64,000 nucleotides of DNA from Cunninghamia lanceolata (lineage: Eukaryota > Streptophyta > Pinopsida > Cupressales > Cupressaceae). The translations under genes were made by a program, and so were the position numbers. The stretch covers positions 4,650,001 through 4,714,000 of the forward strand of contig BSBN01001687.1 of assembly GCA_027924645.1 (NCBI GenBank), in the 5' to 3' direction. The notes beneath the pieces are model-generated. The model had not been told where the DNA came from. It did not search any database and worked only from the letters and a program-made list of their open reading frames with translations. Below are positions 1 to 11,162 of the stretch, one piece after another (position 1 is the stretch's first letter; the number at the start of each line of letters is the position of its first letter).

Positions 1-1590
1 TCAAACCCTAATCCCTCAACCCTTAACTCTAATCCCTCGACCTTCAACCCTGATCCTAAACCCTAAACCCTCAACGCCAAATTCTAATCCCTCAACCCTT
101 CACTCTAATCCCTCAACCCTAAACCCTATCCCTAAACCCTCAACACTATACCTTAAACCCTAATCCCTTAACCCTAACCCTAAACCTTGTCCCTAAACCC
201 TAATCCCTTCAACCTCAACCCTATCCCTAAACCCTTGACCCTCGAACCTCAGCCCTCGACGTCAAACCCTAATCCCTCAACCCTTAACTCTGATCCCTCA
301 TCTCTCAACCCCAACCCTAAACCCTCAACCCTCAACATCAAACCCTAATCCCTCAACCCTCAACCCTAATCTATCATCCGTCATCCCTCCACACTCTACT
401 TTAACCCTAATTCCTCGACCCTCAACCCTATCCCTAAACCCTTGACCCTCGAACCTCAACCCTCAACCCTCAACGTCAAATCCTAATCCCTCAACCCTAA
501 ACCCTATCCCTAAACCCTCAACACTATACCTTAAACCCTAATCCCTCATCCCTCAACCCTAAACCTTATCCCTAAACCCTAATCCCTCAACCCTCAACCC
601 TAATCTGTCATCCCCCAACTCTAATCCTTCATCCCTAAACCCTAAATGCTATCCCTATTCCTACACCCTCAACAGAATCGATACTATACCTTAAACCCTA
701 ATCCCTTATCCCTAAACCCTCCAACCCTATCCCTAATCCTTATACCCTCCACACTCTACTTTAACCCTAATTCCTCGACCCTCAACCCTATCCCTAAACC
801 CTTGACCCTCGAACCTCAACCCTCAACCCTCAACGTCAAACCCTAATCCCTCAACCCTTAACTCTGATCCCTCGACCCTCAACACTATACCTTAAACCCT
901 AATCCATATCCCTCAACCCTTAACCCTTAAAACTTAAACCCTATCCCTACACCCTCAACACTTGACACTATATCTTAAGCCTTAAACCCTCATCCCTAAA
1001 GCCTCAACCCTCAATCCTTAAACCTTAAACCCTAAACCCTATCCCTAATCCCTCTACCCTCAACACTCTAACCCTAACCTCGACATTAAATGCTAATCCG
1101 TCAACCCTAAACCCTAATCCTAAACCCTCAACCCTAAACCTTATCCCTAAACCCTAATCCCTCAACCCTCAACCCTAATCCATCATCCCTCAACTATAAT
1201 CCCTCATCCCTAATCCCTAAATGCTATCCCTATTCCTAAACTCTCAACAGACTTGATACTATACCTTAAACCCTAATCCCTTATCCCTAAACCCTCCAAC
1301 CCTATCCCTAATCCTTACACCCTTCACACTCTCCTTTAACCCTAATCCCTCGACCCTAAACCCTATCCCTAAACCCTTGACCCTTGAACCTCAACCCTCA
1401 ACCCTTAATGTCAAACTCTAATCCCTCAACCCTTAACTTTGATCCCTCGACCCTCAACCGTAATCTGTCATCCCTCATCCCTAAACCTTAAACGCTATCC
1501 CTATTCCTAGACCCTCAACGGGCTCGATACTATACCTTAAACGCTAATCCCTTATCTGTAAACCTTTCAACTCTATCCTTTATGCCTTAA
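1..1590 (+). repeat. Degenerate telomere-like array (left copy)
   Basis: Seen: almost continuous 6-8 bp units related to the plant telomere heptamer on its C-rich strand (CCCTAAA, CCCTAAT, CCCTCAA, CCTTAAA). Longer landmarks recur: the block containing CCCTCCAACCCTATCC lies near 716 and 1291, about 575 bp apart. The last ~80 bp (1510-1590) match the end of the second array at 24268-24350, so both arrays share one boundary. The left edge is outside the window. The units are too diverged for a working telomere; this is interstitial. Reading frames through it are repeat artefacts. Confidence 0.95.
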
Positions 1591-1632
1591 CCCTCATGAT
1601 AAATAGCCTTGAATGTAAAAAAATTTGAGTGG

Positions 1633-1672
1633 GACATAACGCGAGCGCGTTATAACGCGCTCGCGTTGTGTC
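1633..1672. repeat. 40-bp GC-rich palindrome
   Basis: The arms read GACATAACGCGAGCGCG and its complement, with one mismatch near the end. It is the same palindrome as at 8335-8378, 24391-24428, 24473-24520 and (degenerate) 18612-18660. It lies about 40 bp after the telomere-like array. Its repeated presence beside this family's termini suggests a transposase or host-factor binding site or a promoter element; the role is inferred. Confidence 0.9.
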
Positions 1673-1711
1673 AAACATGGGAAAATACAGACTTGCGGGA
1701 AAAAATGTAAG

Positions 1712-1774
1712 GCAAGAAATAACGCGAGCGCGTTATTTCTTGCTTTGGGAATCCCAAGCCTTGGGCTTGGGATT
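1712..1774. repeat. Contracted palindrome and adjacent 11-bp-stem hairpin
   Basis: 1712-1743 has arms GCAAGAAATAACGCG and CGCGTTATTTCTTGC around AG. The matching place in the second copy (24473-24520) holds a full two-arm palindrome, so this copy seems to have lost the middle ~16 bp. Directly after it, AATCCCAAGCC-TTG-GGCTTGGGATT (1750-1774) is a perfect 11-bp stem with a 3-base loop, also present at 24527-24551. Confidence 0.85.
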
Positions 1775-2633
1775 TGCTTTGGATTTCCAACCCAAAGGCT
1801 TGGAGTGCCTTATGAACAGTCACAGACATGTTTTTCTGTATTCTTCAAAATTTCACATAATTTCGTTCGTGCTAACCCTCAGATTTGCACGTGTTTCAAG
1901 GTTGAACAAATCGAACACATGGGTAATGTTAGGCTTTCTCTTAGCTATTTGATGATGTGATTTTTTTCACATTTTAACAATGTTAAGCCTTTCATCTTTA
2001 ATTTCTTTTGTTTGTGTGTCCGTTTTTATGCAAAAACCACTATTTGGTCTTTTTTTCATTGTAAAATAACTATTCATTCAAATTTCAAAAAAATTACATA
2101 TTTAGAAACTAGACTCCATTCTACAAATATTAAAAAAATAAAAAAATGATTTTCAATTAGTTTTCAAAATTTATAGGGGTAGCACGGCCAAAATTCTGTT
2201 TTTTAGGATGTGTCCACTTTAAAAATTAGTAAAAAATCAAATATTCATCAAAAAATTATCAGAAAAATCAGGCATAAACTACATGCTATTAGCTAATTTC
2301 TCACTGAAGCGATTTTAAAAATACCAAAAAAAAGTTGACCTTTTGAGGGAGCCACAAAACATGCTATGTTATGTTTTTTTGACAGAAACAACACCAATTT
2401 CTATGGCTCCCTCTTTTGAACCCCTTAATCTATGCCATTTTCAAAACAAAATAGTAGTTTAGAAAGTAGACTCAGAGCACTACGAACATTGTTTTGGTTG
2501 CATCTCTAAATTTTGAGTGTAACTATGCTCAATTTCTCATCCAAGGCCAGTATTTCCTGATTTCAGAAAAAAAGTGGCCACTTAAGACCCCTTTTTGGCC
2601 CCCCATCTTCTTGCACTTACCCAAATATATCTC

Positions 2634-4761
2634 CTTGTAAGGCTCTTGATTTGACACCTTATGAAGTGTGGATAGGTAAGAAACCTTCTGTTTCACATTT
2701 AAAGGTTTTTGGTTGTGAGGCTTTTGTTCATGTGCCTTAGGAAAAACAATCTAAGTTGGATCCAAAAGCTGAAAAGTGTACATTCATTGGATATGGTGAT
2801 AATATGAAAGGTTATAAGCTTTGGAATCCACTAACCCGCAAGATTATCTTTTCTAGAGATGTTATTTTCAGGGAACTTAGAGCTATTTCTAAATTTGAGC
2901 AGCCAAAAGAAAAAGAAGAAAAGGTAAAGAAGGTGCACTTTGATTTAGAGGAGCAAGATGCACCTCAGGAAGAACAGAATGATGGATTGGGGGTGAAGAA
3001 GAAGAAGATTTGAGTAGTTCTAATAAAGATGAGTTTGTTGTTACAAAATAAGTTGTTGCAGATGATCATCCAGAAGAACGAGTAGAGTCTCTTACTCCAC
3101 CCTTGAGGAGATCCACAACACAATAGAATCCAGTTGATAGGTATAGCCCACTAAATTTCGGTTGTGTATATTCTTTATTGAGTACTAACGATGAACCTAG
3201 ATCGTATAGGGAAGCTATTTCTACATATGATAGTGAGTCTTGACAGCTAGCCATGCAGGAGGAGATGATAGCTTTAGACTCTTGTAACACCTAGGATCTT
3301 GTTCATTTTCCCAGAGGAAGAAAGGCCATAGGATGTAAGTGGTTCTTCGAGAAGAAATTTGGGGTAGATGGATCATTGGAGAAGTACAAGGCTAGACTGG
3401 TAGCTAAGGGCTACTCCCAGAGAGAGGGAGTTGATTTTGGTGAGATATTCTCTCATGTTACTAAATTGACTTCTATCAGATTTCTCTTATCCATTGTTGT
3501 AGCTTATGATTGGGAGATTGAGAAAATGGATGTTAAGACTACATTCTTGCATGGAGATCTTGAAGAAGAAATTTATATGCAACAACCTACAGGTTTTGAG
3601 GTAAAAGGAAAAGAACATTGGGTTTGCAGGCTAAAGAGGTCTCTTTATGGTTTGAAACAGTCCCCCGAATATGGTATCAAAATTTTGGCTTATTTGTTTT
3701 GAAATTGGGTTTTGTTAGAAGTGAGGAGGATCGTTATGTTTACATTTATTGTGTTGATGATTCTATACTAGTTATTGCTTTGTATGTTGATGACATGTTT
3801 TTTAGCAATACTAAGGGTATGATCAGTGAGCTTAAAGCCCAACTGTTAGGTGCATTTGAGATGAAGGATCTTGGTGCTGCAAGGTATATTTTGGGAATGG
3901 AGATCAGGAGGGATAGAGTTAACAGAAATCTTTGGTTGTCACAAAGTAAGTATACATGAATACTATTTTGATGAGGTTTAGTTTGCAGGACTGTAACCTG
4001 GTTAGAGTTCCTTTACCCATTAGTACTAAGCTTTCATTAGATATGTGTCCAAAGACTGAGGATGATTTTGAGGATATGTCTAATGTACCATATGCTAGTA
4101 TTGTATGGAGTTTGATGTATGCAATGGTTTGCACTAGACCAGATATTGCCCAAGTAGTGGGGGTTTTGAGCATATTTACGTCTAACCCTGGTAGACAACA
4201 TTGGAACTATGCGAAGACAGTGTTTAAATATCTTGCAGGTACTCCTGATCATTGTTTGGTTTATTCTGGTACTGATAGTGCTAATAAATCTTTGGACATA
4301 TAGGGTTTTGTTGATGCAAATTGGGTAGGTGACTTGGATAGTCAAAGGTCCACTAGTGGCTATGTGTTTACTTTGTTTGGAGGTGCAGTGAGTTAGATGA
4401 GTAAGAGGCAACCCACAATTACATTGTCCACCACAGAAGCAAAGTATATGGTTGCTACTCATGTCTCTAAGGAGGCAGTTTGGTTGAGACTATGTACAGG
4501 TATTGGTTTTGATTGCAGGATCATTCAGATTGGTTGTGATAGCTAGAGTGCTATCTGTTTGGCTAAGAATCCCATGTATCATGCTCAAACTAATCATGTT
4601 GATGTTTAGTATCACTTTGTCTGAGAGTTGGTTGCAAATGAAGAGATTGAGCTGAATAAGATAGACACTTAGGAGAATGTTACAGATTCATTAACCAAGC
4701 ATGTGTGCACAAAGAAGTTTGTATGGTGCAGAGAGGCCATGGGCCTTATTTCTAGTGCCTG
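2634..4761 (+). pseudogene. pol: copia-1 pol remnant: integrase C-terminus, reverse transcriptase, RNase H
   Basis: Would have encoded the copia polyprotein that copies and integrates the element. Order seen: integrase C-terminal part (2634-2880; LTPYEVW, KVFGCEAFVHVP, then FIGYGDNMKGYKLW); a charged linker (2890-3060); reverse transcriptase from ~3330 (CKWFFEKKFG, ARLVAKGYSQ, MDVKTTFLHGDLEEEIYMQQP, then the catalytic YVDDM near 3784); and RNase H from ~4300 ([22 protein letters not shown] near 4420-4450, AICLAKNPMYHAQTNH). The YVDD motif survives. Stops interrupt the frame, for instance near 2739, 3700, 3957, 4302, 4395, 4545 and 4608, and there is at least one frameshift near 3660. Clearly a pseudogene. 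Confidence 0.93.
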
Positions 4762-4822
4762 ATTATTTTTTCATTTGATTTCCTATGGGTTGATTTACAA
4801 TGTATAATGTCAAGTGGGAGAA

Positions 4823-5754
4823 TGTTGGGATAAGGTGCCATTAACCTTGTAAATCCCAATATTGTATTAATTCTATTTATTATATGAAATTTGTAATTAT
4901 CCATGAGGAGATGTACTAGTTTCACTGACAGGGGTAATTTTGGAGTCACCGGAGGTCATTACAGAGTGACTTTTACTATTGGTAAATATAAAAAATCAAA
5001 GTAAATGAGGGTAGGTGTTTTCCATTGAGGAATTTACTATATTTGGCATGTATAACAACTATCATAATGTTTGGTAAGTGAATCTATGATAGCTGCAAGT
5101 TGTCATAATATTCTGAGATTCTATGACACATATGACATATATGTTAGTTGTATATTTGCTATATTTATCCCACAATTCCTATCTTGGGAAGATACTCTTT
5201 TATGGAATCTATGATGGTTATGACACATCATAAGATGTTGTAAGAGGTCAAAGTTAGTTTTGGGCACCCAACCTTTTACATGGTTGTTTTTGGATAAGTG
5301 TAAGATGCTTGTAAGATGGTAATTAATGTTTATAGGTTGGAGAATCTTAGGAGAGAGAAGGTGAACGCCTAGGATGAGTTTAAAAATATTTCTATAAGTA
5401 TTTGTCATGTATTTGTCGCTCCAATATAGATTTTAGGTACTCAGGTGCTGCAGGAATGCTATCAGATTGAAGACTGAAGGAGAGATTGGTGGTGTTGTTG
5501 TATTGTACAATCTTTTGCAGATTAATACAAACATTGGGCCTCTTTCTTGTGTGGAGTTTTTTACCCAAAAGGGTTTTCTCCACGTTCAACACTATGTCGT
5601 TGTGTCTTGTGTTGAGTTATTCATGTTTGACATTTTCTCTATAGTGGGTTTTATGTTTTGATTACAATCTCCATTGTTAATGCACACTTAAAGATTGCTG
5701 AAATTTATTTTGAATTAGGTTTCCATTGAAGTAGTGTTGCTTTCATCTCTAACA
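4823..5754 (+). repeat. copia-1 3' LTR
   Basis: Begins TGTTGGGATAAGG right after a purine-rich tract and ends TCTCTAACA, the usual TG...CA pattern, about 930 bp. No partner LTR is in the window, so the right edge rests on the terminal dinucleotide and could be off by a few bases. The following five bases (GGATT) are the candidate target duplication. Confidence 0.7.
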
Positions 5755-7200
5755 GGATTGGGGTGAGTTAAAAGACACATTTAGGTCTTCCCCCTAAGAG
5801 TTGTGATAGGATCCATATAGAAATCCCCTTAAGTGAGGGTCCTTTGGGGAGATCAATCAACAAAATAAAAGACACTTTTTTTATAGCTTGGGTGGTCAAT
5901 TTTTGGTTAGGAATGGAATGAATTCTAAACTGGTGTAAGAAGAATTGGGGGCCAAAGATCAGGATCAAATTCCTTCCTAGAATGTATTTTTTGATCAAGG
6001 TTTCCTCAAAGCAAGACAAGATCAATATTTTAGAGGAAGGGCCCTAGCTCATTGATGGAATGAGTGTCTTCATGAATGAGTGGGAACCCAACTTTGATCC
6101 CACAACTCATAAGATCTCAAGGCTCCTATTTGGGTTCATCTTTGTAACCTTGCAATTGAATATTGGGATCCTAGAATCTTGAAATCAATTAGGGAAGCTC
6201 TAAAATCTAATAATTTGTGTGATGACAAATCCTAATGATTCCTTACCAAAATAAGTTTCTCTAAAATCTATCTTTGGATCCTAGACACAACAAGTGGAAC
6301 ATCATGGCCCTTGCCCACACAATGAAGCAAATCTTAGACCAAAATTTTCAGCGGAAGAATCAAGGTCAATGGTGAAAGAAATATAAATCCATATGAAGAG
6401 TGTACCTCAAAATGAAGGGGTGAAAAATGTCTCTAAGTTAATAGGAAATGAGTTTCATGTGAATTGGATTATAGAAGATATTATCACCACTTGGTAAGAA
6501 ATATTGCAGAAAATTTAGATATAGAAATCTATATAAAAGTAAGGACTTCTGTATCTAGGATCTAGCTATGAAGGAATTTGAAGTCTATGGCTAGAAACAT
6601 GAAAGGAAAGAAGAGGAGGAAATGAACTAAGGTAGGGATTTGTAAGTAGAAGAGGCAAAGAAAGAGGTCATAGCCATTCAAAATGACTCCCTATGGTAGC
6701 GGGAGCCCTCCTTGATCTAGAGGATCAAGAGATTTTGGATCAAGCAAAAGAAATTGTAGTTGAACAATATGTTTTGGAATCAACTTAAAAAAAAACTATT
6801 CTTAAAATAGATCATCATTACTCTAAAGACATATATGGGGAGGAAAGAAATAAGGGGTACCCTTCAGTTAACACTCCCTTATCAAAGGATGAGGAGAAAA
6901 GTAACCAACTAAAACCCACAAAAACAAATTTGACATTTGGGAAGGAACAAACCCTTCTAGAGAGCAATGGAGATTATCACTTAGAACAATGCCCCTAAGA
7001 AAAGACACTTGACAAAGAATCAAATAGACTCTTCTAGGGATATTATTATCCCTTTTGAAGAAACAAAATGGGATAGAGGAGGCTACTAAGTGTGTTGATA
7101 AGTGGAGAAAATGGAGAGGTCTCTTTAGAGTAGCTAAGGGCTTGTTGAGAGGCATTGGAGTAATCAAGTCTCCAACAATAATAGATGTGGAAGAATTGGG
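5755..7200 (+). pseudogene. LINE ORF1-like remnant (DUF4283-type)
   Basis: Six-frame reading gives a degraded protein resembling the DUF4283-like N-terminal domain of plant LINE ORF1: NWGPKIRIKFLPRMYFLIKV followed by INILEEGP, and then MNEWEPNFDPTTH (about 5930-6110). In the family this domain is thought to bind RNA and form particles. The rest, to about 7200, is lysine-rich and full of stops, with only short open pieces. I place it in the same LINE as the endonuclease downstream because of order and strand. The boundary between the copia LTR and the LINE 5' end was not resolved. Confidence 0.6.
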
Positions 7201-8276
7201 AGTTGAAGTTAACTAGTAATTGTTGAAAGTAGTAAGTTTTAATTCCAACCTTCCCTTTTTATTATTGAACATTTATGGCTTTACAAGTTAGATTCAAAAA
7301 TTTAGATTGTGGTTCAAGATCTTAGAATTGTTTTCCTCTTATAACAATGATCTAATCATCATGGGGAGGAACTTCAATGCTATATTAAAAACAACTCTAA
7401 TAAGAAGGGAGGTGGCTCCTTTGTCACACAAACTCAAAGAGATCTTTCTAACTTTATATTTAGAAATAATTTGATGGATATCATCTTGAAAAATGGTATG
7501 TACACCTAGATGAATAAAAGAAAAGGCATATTTAACATCATTGAGAGATTGGATTGCTTCCTACTTTATAATAGAGGGAATGGCTCAAATTCTATTTATG
7601 AAAGTAGAATTCTACCATTTTTGGTTCTTGATCATTTTCCCATGTAGTTGGAAATTATCAAAGATCATCCATTTGTATCTTTGTTTAGGTTTGAGATTAT
7701 GTGGTTTCAACAGCTAGACTTATACACCCTTGTGCATCATTGGTGGAATAATGAGTTATTGAATTAGAGAACAAAGATGCTTTTCTTAAAAGCTATTATT
7801 CATAAAAAACTTAAGACAATAGAATAAGGAACACTTTAAAATATCTTTGAATAGAAAGTAGATGTGGAGAGTGAGTTGGTAGAATTGAATGTATAAATTT
7901 TTAAAATAGAATGAGTCAAACTTTCCACTAGAAAAGAAAAATTTTGATCTAGGTTGATAGAACTAGTAGTATGAGAAGAAATTTATTGGCACCAAAAGTC
8001 AAGGGGTGGTGATTAAAGGAAGCTGATAGAAACAATAAATTATTCCACAATTTGGTGAAGGCTAGGTGGAATATTAATTGAATTACAAAAAAAAAGAGAT
8101 AGGGATGGACATATGGTCGAGGAGCCAGGAAAGATTAAAGAAAAATAAATTAATTTGTTTAAAAACCTTTTACGTAGTAGCTCAGAGTCAAACTTACAAA
8201 ATTAGTCTAAGTTATTAGAAGTTATTCTTAAATTTTTTATCAGTGAACAAAACTTAGCCCTTACCACCCCATTTAT
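7200..8276 (+). pseudogene. LINE ORF2 N-terminal part: AP-endonuclease remnant
   Basis: LINE ORF2 nicks target DNA with an AP-endonuclease-like domain. Seen: LNIYGF at ~7264, then DLIIMGRNFNAIL near 7350-7390, a decayed form of the GGDFN endonuclease motif. The linker toward the reverse transcriptase follows, ending in an open stretch around 8235-8276 (EQNLALTTPF). Frameshifts and stops are frequent. The frame is cut after 8276 and resumes at 25394 in phase, so this and the 25394-26230 piece are one gene split by a 17.1-kb insertion. Confidence 0.8.
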
Positions 8277-8340
8277 GGGTAAGTGCAAAGAGATGGGGGG
8301 CCAAAAAGTGACCAAATTAATTTCAAAAAAAATTAAGTCA
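8277..8340 (+). repeat. Left terminal inverted repeat of element A
   Basis: Starts GGGTAAGTGCAAAGAGATGG and continues with GGGGCCAAAAAGTG and an AT-rich segment ending AAGTCA. It matches the inverse of 11163-11226 with three mismatches (positions 13, 14 and 35). The outermost ~32 bp are also shared with the termini at 2632 and 25393. The last six bases overlap the left arm of the 44-bp palindrome. Confidence 0.93.
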
Positions 8341-8378
8341 TAACGCGAGCGCGTTATAACGCGCTCGCGTTATGACTT
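8335..8378. promoter_or_regulatory. 44-bp perfect palindrome next to the left TIR
   Basis: Arms AAGTCATAACGCGAGCGCG + TTA are followed by the exact reverse complement with no spacer; every one of the 22 pairs matches. It starts in the TIR and ends ~140 bp before the first ATG of the spliced gene. The core TAACGCGAGCGCGTTA is repeated at 1633, 24391, 24473 and (degenerate) 18612. Its CpG density is striking in AT-rich surroundings. A binding site for an element-encoded protein or a promoter is plausible but unproven. Confidence 0.85.
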
Positions 8379-8520
8379 CCTATAAATTAAAAAAAAAAGG
8401 TTTCCAATTCCATTTCTTTCTATCTTCTCCTCTCTACCCGCGGCTTGCAAACCCTAGAAAGTGCGCTCACGTTTTGCAAAACTCCATTCAACACAAAAAG
8501 CTAATCGATTCGTTGCCAAA

Positions 8521-10621
8521 ATGCCGCCACGACGTCGAGCACGCCAAAGGAGTGAGTTATATTTGTTTTTTTGTTTGAATTTGTTTCTAAATAGGTAGGT
8601 TTTAGTTGATTTTTGATGTATATTTCGTTAATTGTCAGAAAATGTTAATGCACCTCCTCCTCCTCCTCCTCCTCAAAATCCACAAAATCTTGAGGAGGAA
8701 ATACCTGCAGAACAACAACCTCCTCCATCCATTCCTCGACATGCCCCTGGAACACAAGAAAATATAATGGGGCAAATTGAAAACAACAAAAAGGAAATTG
8801 AAGATATAATTGCAAGGTTGAAAGATCCTTCCACTTCAACCTTGCAAGGTCCATGCTTGCCGAATCTCTTGAGTCTATGTTATCAAATGTAGACTCAATT
8901 AGAAAGCAAATAACCAAATAACTAGTTGGACGGATAAGAAGAGAGAGTTTAGAGATTACTATGCAGACAAGTTGTCATACCAAGATGTTAAAAAATTACA
9001 AATTACAAAATTAGACTTGTGTTTAATTTTCACAAACCCACAAACAAATCAACCTCCACCCATTACATGCAAGAGGTTCCCTATCCATTGGTGCAACAAC
9101 CAAGCGATAAGGGACAATTTTGGGCAGAGGTGGTGGATGGTTTTTGACCATCCTCCATGCAATAATAATGAGGTCCCGCAATACTTTTTGAGGAAACTCT
9201 ACTGCGAGTTTGTCCTTAATAAAGTGCCAAACTATTTTGATATGCGAAACTTCCAGGGTAGAGGTGGGGGGTCAACACAGGATAGACCAGGGGCACGTCT
9301 TGACCCACAGCAGGTAGTGAGATGAGTAATCAGCAGACCAGCCCATGAGCATGTTTCTATCCCTTCCATTGTGAAGGAGAGTGTTGAGGTCGATACACTT
9401 TAGTCGATTAGTGCCTTGACCCAGAGCATCATAGAGCATGCCGGTCCTACAACACAGAGTGGGTTGGGAGATAGTGCGAGGAGTAGGGTCCCACCCCATA
9501 CTTGTCAGGCTTACGGGTTAGCCTGTGGTTATGACCCCATGGACAGTCAGGACGCAAGTGCACAGGCTACATCTGCAGCTGAGCAGATGGTGATGATAGA
9601 TACCCTCCTGAGTGAGACTTTCGGCCTTGATACTCAGGTAAATATTAGCAAGTTTATTGACTTTAATTTATTAAATTTTATTTTTGAAATACAAGATTAA
9701 CTAATTTAAATTGATGATTTTAATGAAATTTCAGGGTCATAGCGTCGATGCAGTTTTCAGTGGTTCTCCACCTGTATTTTTCACTAGATCATCTACTGTT
9801 GAGGTATGTAACTAGTAAACAATTATAAATATTACATGTGAATAGCATCATTATATGAATGGTATTCTAATATTTGATTTTGGATGTTGAATAGGTTAAT
9901 ACTATAGATTTCACAGCAACCCCTGCCAGCGGTGGTGGACTTCAAAGCTTTACGGAGGTAATAAAATAAATAGTTTAATGAATGAATTGTACTTACTAAA
10001 TTTTTGTATGTGATTTGTGTGCTTTATTATGTGTACTTCCATGTTTAGATGAACGTGTGTGTATGTTAGGAGCCATGATTTGCATCACTATTATAGTTTT
10101 CGTAATTGAATAATGTTATTTTATTTCTAGATGGTGCAGGCTGCGGAGACACCTCCCCATGTTCATAGGGCAATGGAGCAGGGTGTGGCCTCTGCGATTC
10201 ATAGCTCCATGGCATTGACAGGGGTATGAGGCAGATTAGTAAATTTCAATTTACATTCATTGTTATAGTTGTCTATTTTTGAAAAATCGAAAGATTATTG
10301 ATTTGAAGTTTAATTTCTATCTGGATGGTTTCTATAGGACATGACATCACCAGGGCCTATTCCTGCTACTAAGGCAAGCGAGGAGACAGATTATATGTTA
10401 GTGGTAAGTGATTATTTTGTTAAATGTTTCATTTTTTATAACATGTAATTTCTATATATTAATGTCTATACTTTTTATTGTAACAGGTAAAGATGCAGGA
10501 AGACCTAAATAGGAGGAGTAGCCCTAGGATTCGTAGTAGACCACCCACATGCGCGTCTCCATCCCCTAGAAGATCAAAGGCTGCTCATGATTTATTCTCT
10601 TCACCAGCCAGAGGGGAATGA
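8521..10621 (+). pseudogene. Seven-exon gene of unknown function in element A (decayed)
   Basis: Not recognised. Exons inferred from GT-AG signals: 8521-8551 (MPPRRRARQR), 8639-9637, 9735-9803, 9895-9957, 10131-10223, 10338-10403, 10487-10621. The last five are 69, 63, 93, 66 and 135 nt, all multiples of three with phase-0 borders, so they can be skipped or duplicated without frameshift. Exon 2 has a proline run and acidic stretch (8643-8740), a short helical segment (QIENNKKEIEDIIARL) and a segment with WTDKKREFRDYYADKLSYQD and GQRWWMVFDHP. The last exon is basic and Ser/Pro-rich (SPRIRSRPPT, SPRRSKAAHDLFSSPARGE), like a nuclear-localised tail. Exon 2 is broken by a frameshift near 8850 and stops at ~9323 and ~9401. 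It could be the family's second protein or a captured host gene; I cannot decide which. Confidence 0.6.
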
Positions 10622-10628
10622 CTTTTTA

Positions 10629-10880
10629 TTGTGTTCCTTTGTTGTATGCCTATATGGCATTTGTGGACATATATTTTGTATTGTACATAGTTGACATTGT
10701 ATGCCTATATGGCATTCTTGTAAGCCTATATGGCTATTTTGTATATATGTTATACTTATATCAACAGATATTGATGTATGCCTATATGGATATTTGGTTA
10801 ATACAAATCTTTTTTATTGATGGCGTCCATATTTGGTTAATACAAATCTTTTTTTATTGATGTATGCCTATACGATGGTA
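10629..10880 (+). repeat. Cluster of TATGCCTATATGGCAT motifs
   Basis: Just after the stop of the spliced gene, GCCTATATGG or a close form occurs at about 10648, 10701, 10726, 10782 and (as CCTATACGATGG) 10866. The longest copies, TATGCCTATATGGCAT, are near-palindromic. Interleaved is a duplicated segment containing TTGGTTAATACAAATC (near 10795 and 10834). It may be the 3' UTR or subterminal binding sites; no function is shown. Confidence 0.7.
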
Positions 10881-11162
10881 TGTTGTCTTGCCAATAGTGA
10901 GTTCGAAGGTTCAAAAGTTGATAATTCTATGCTTCCATTATTTTTAGACAAGTCAACAATAGAGTGAAATATAGAGTATCTAACCCTCTCTTGAGCAATC
11001 TACCTCCTAGGTGCTCAACATTGAGGAAAAACTTCATAAAAACACCTATCTCTTTCTTGGCAAGTTTTATTAGTTTGATGGTTCTAACTCCTATCTAGAG
11101 AACTTCTCACCAAGGCACCAAAATAAGTTTAACCCAACTAAAGCAAGAAAATGTGCCCAAAA

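Larger units (their letters stand above)
1591..2632 (+). mobile_element. Right subterminal region and terminus of a telomere-array-carrying DNA transposon (copy 1)
   Basis: This ~1.04 kb follows the array directly and is repeated at 24351-25393, also directly after an array. It ends in the terminus CCCCCCATCTTCTTGCACTT + ACCC, the inverse of the left terminus at 8277. Just past 2632 a Ty1/copia integrase frame begins in mid-domain, so 2632 is a real element boundary. The region holds GC-rich palindromes (1633-1672, 1712-1743), a hairpin (1750-1774) and AT-rich DNA with no gene. A 4-bp target duplication would be AAAT, but the other side is outside the window. Confidence 0.8.
2633..5754 (+). 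mobile_element. Ty1/copia retrotransposon, 3' part (copia-1)
   Basis: The 3' half of a copia element: C-terminal integrase, reverse transcriptase, RNase H, polypurine tract (4812-4822, AGTGGGAGAA) and 3' LTR (4823-5754). The 5' half (LTR, gag, protease, N-terminal integrase) is missing because the DNA-transposon terminus at 2632 interrupts the integrase just before the conserved S-P-x-K-A-L segment. The missing part presumably lies left of the window beyond the transposon. Many in-frame stops show that it is old and inactive. Confidence 0.93.

Noticed and set aside
1..1590. True chromosome end (telomere)
   Set aside because: Units are strongly diverged and mixed, the array joins transposon sequence on the right, and a second such array lies deep inside the window.
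1668..1960. Overlapping frames after the left array
   Set aside because: They span the palindrome and hairpin of the transposon subterminal region, are repeated in decayed form at 24517, and overlap in two frames.
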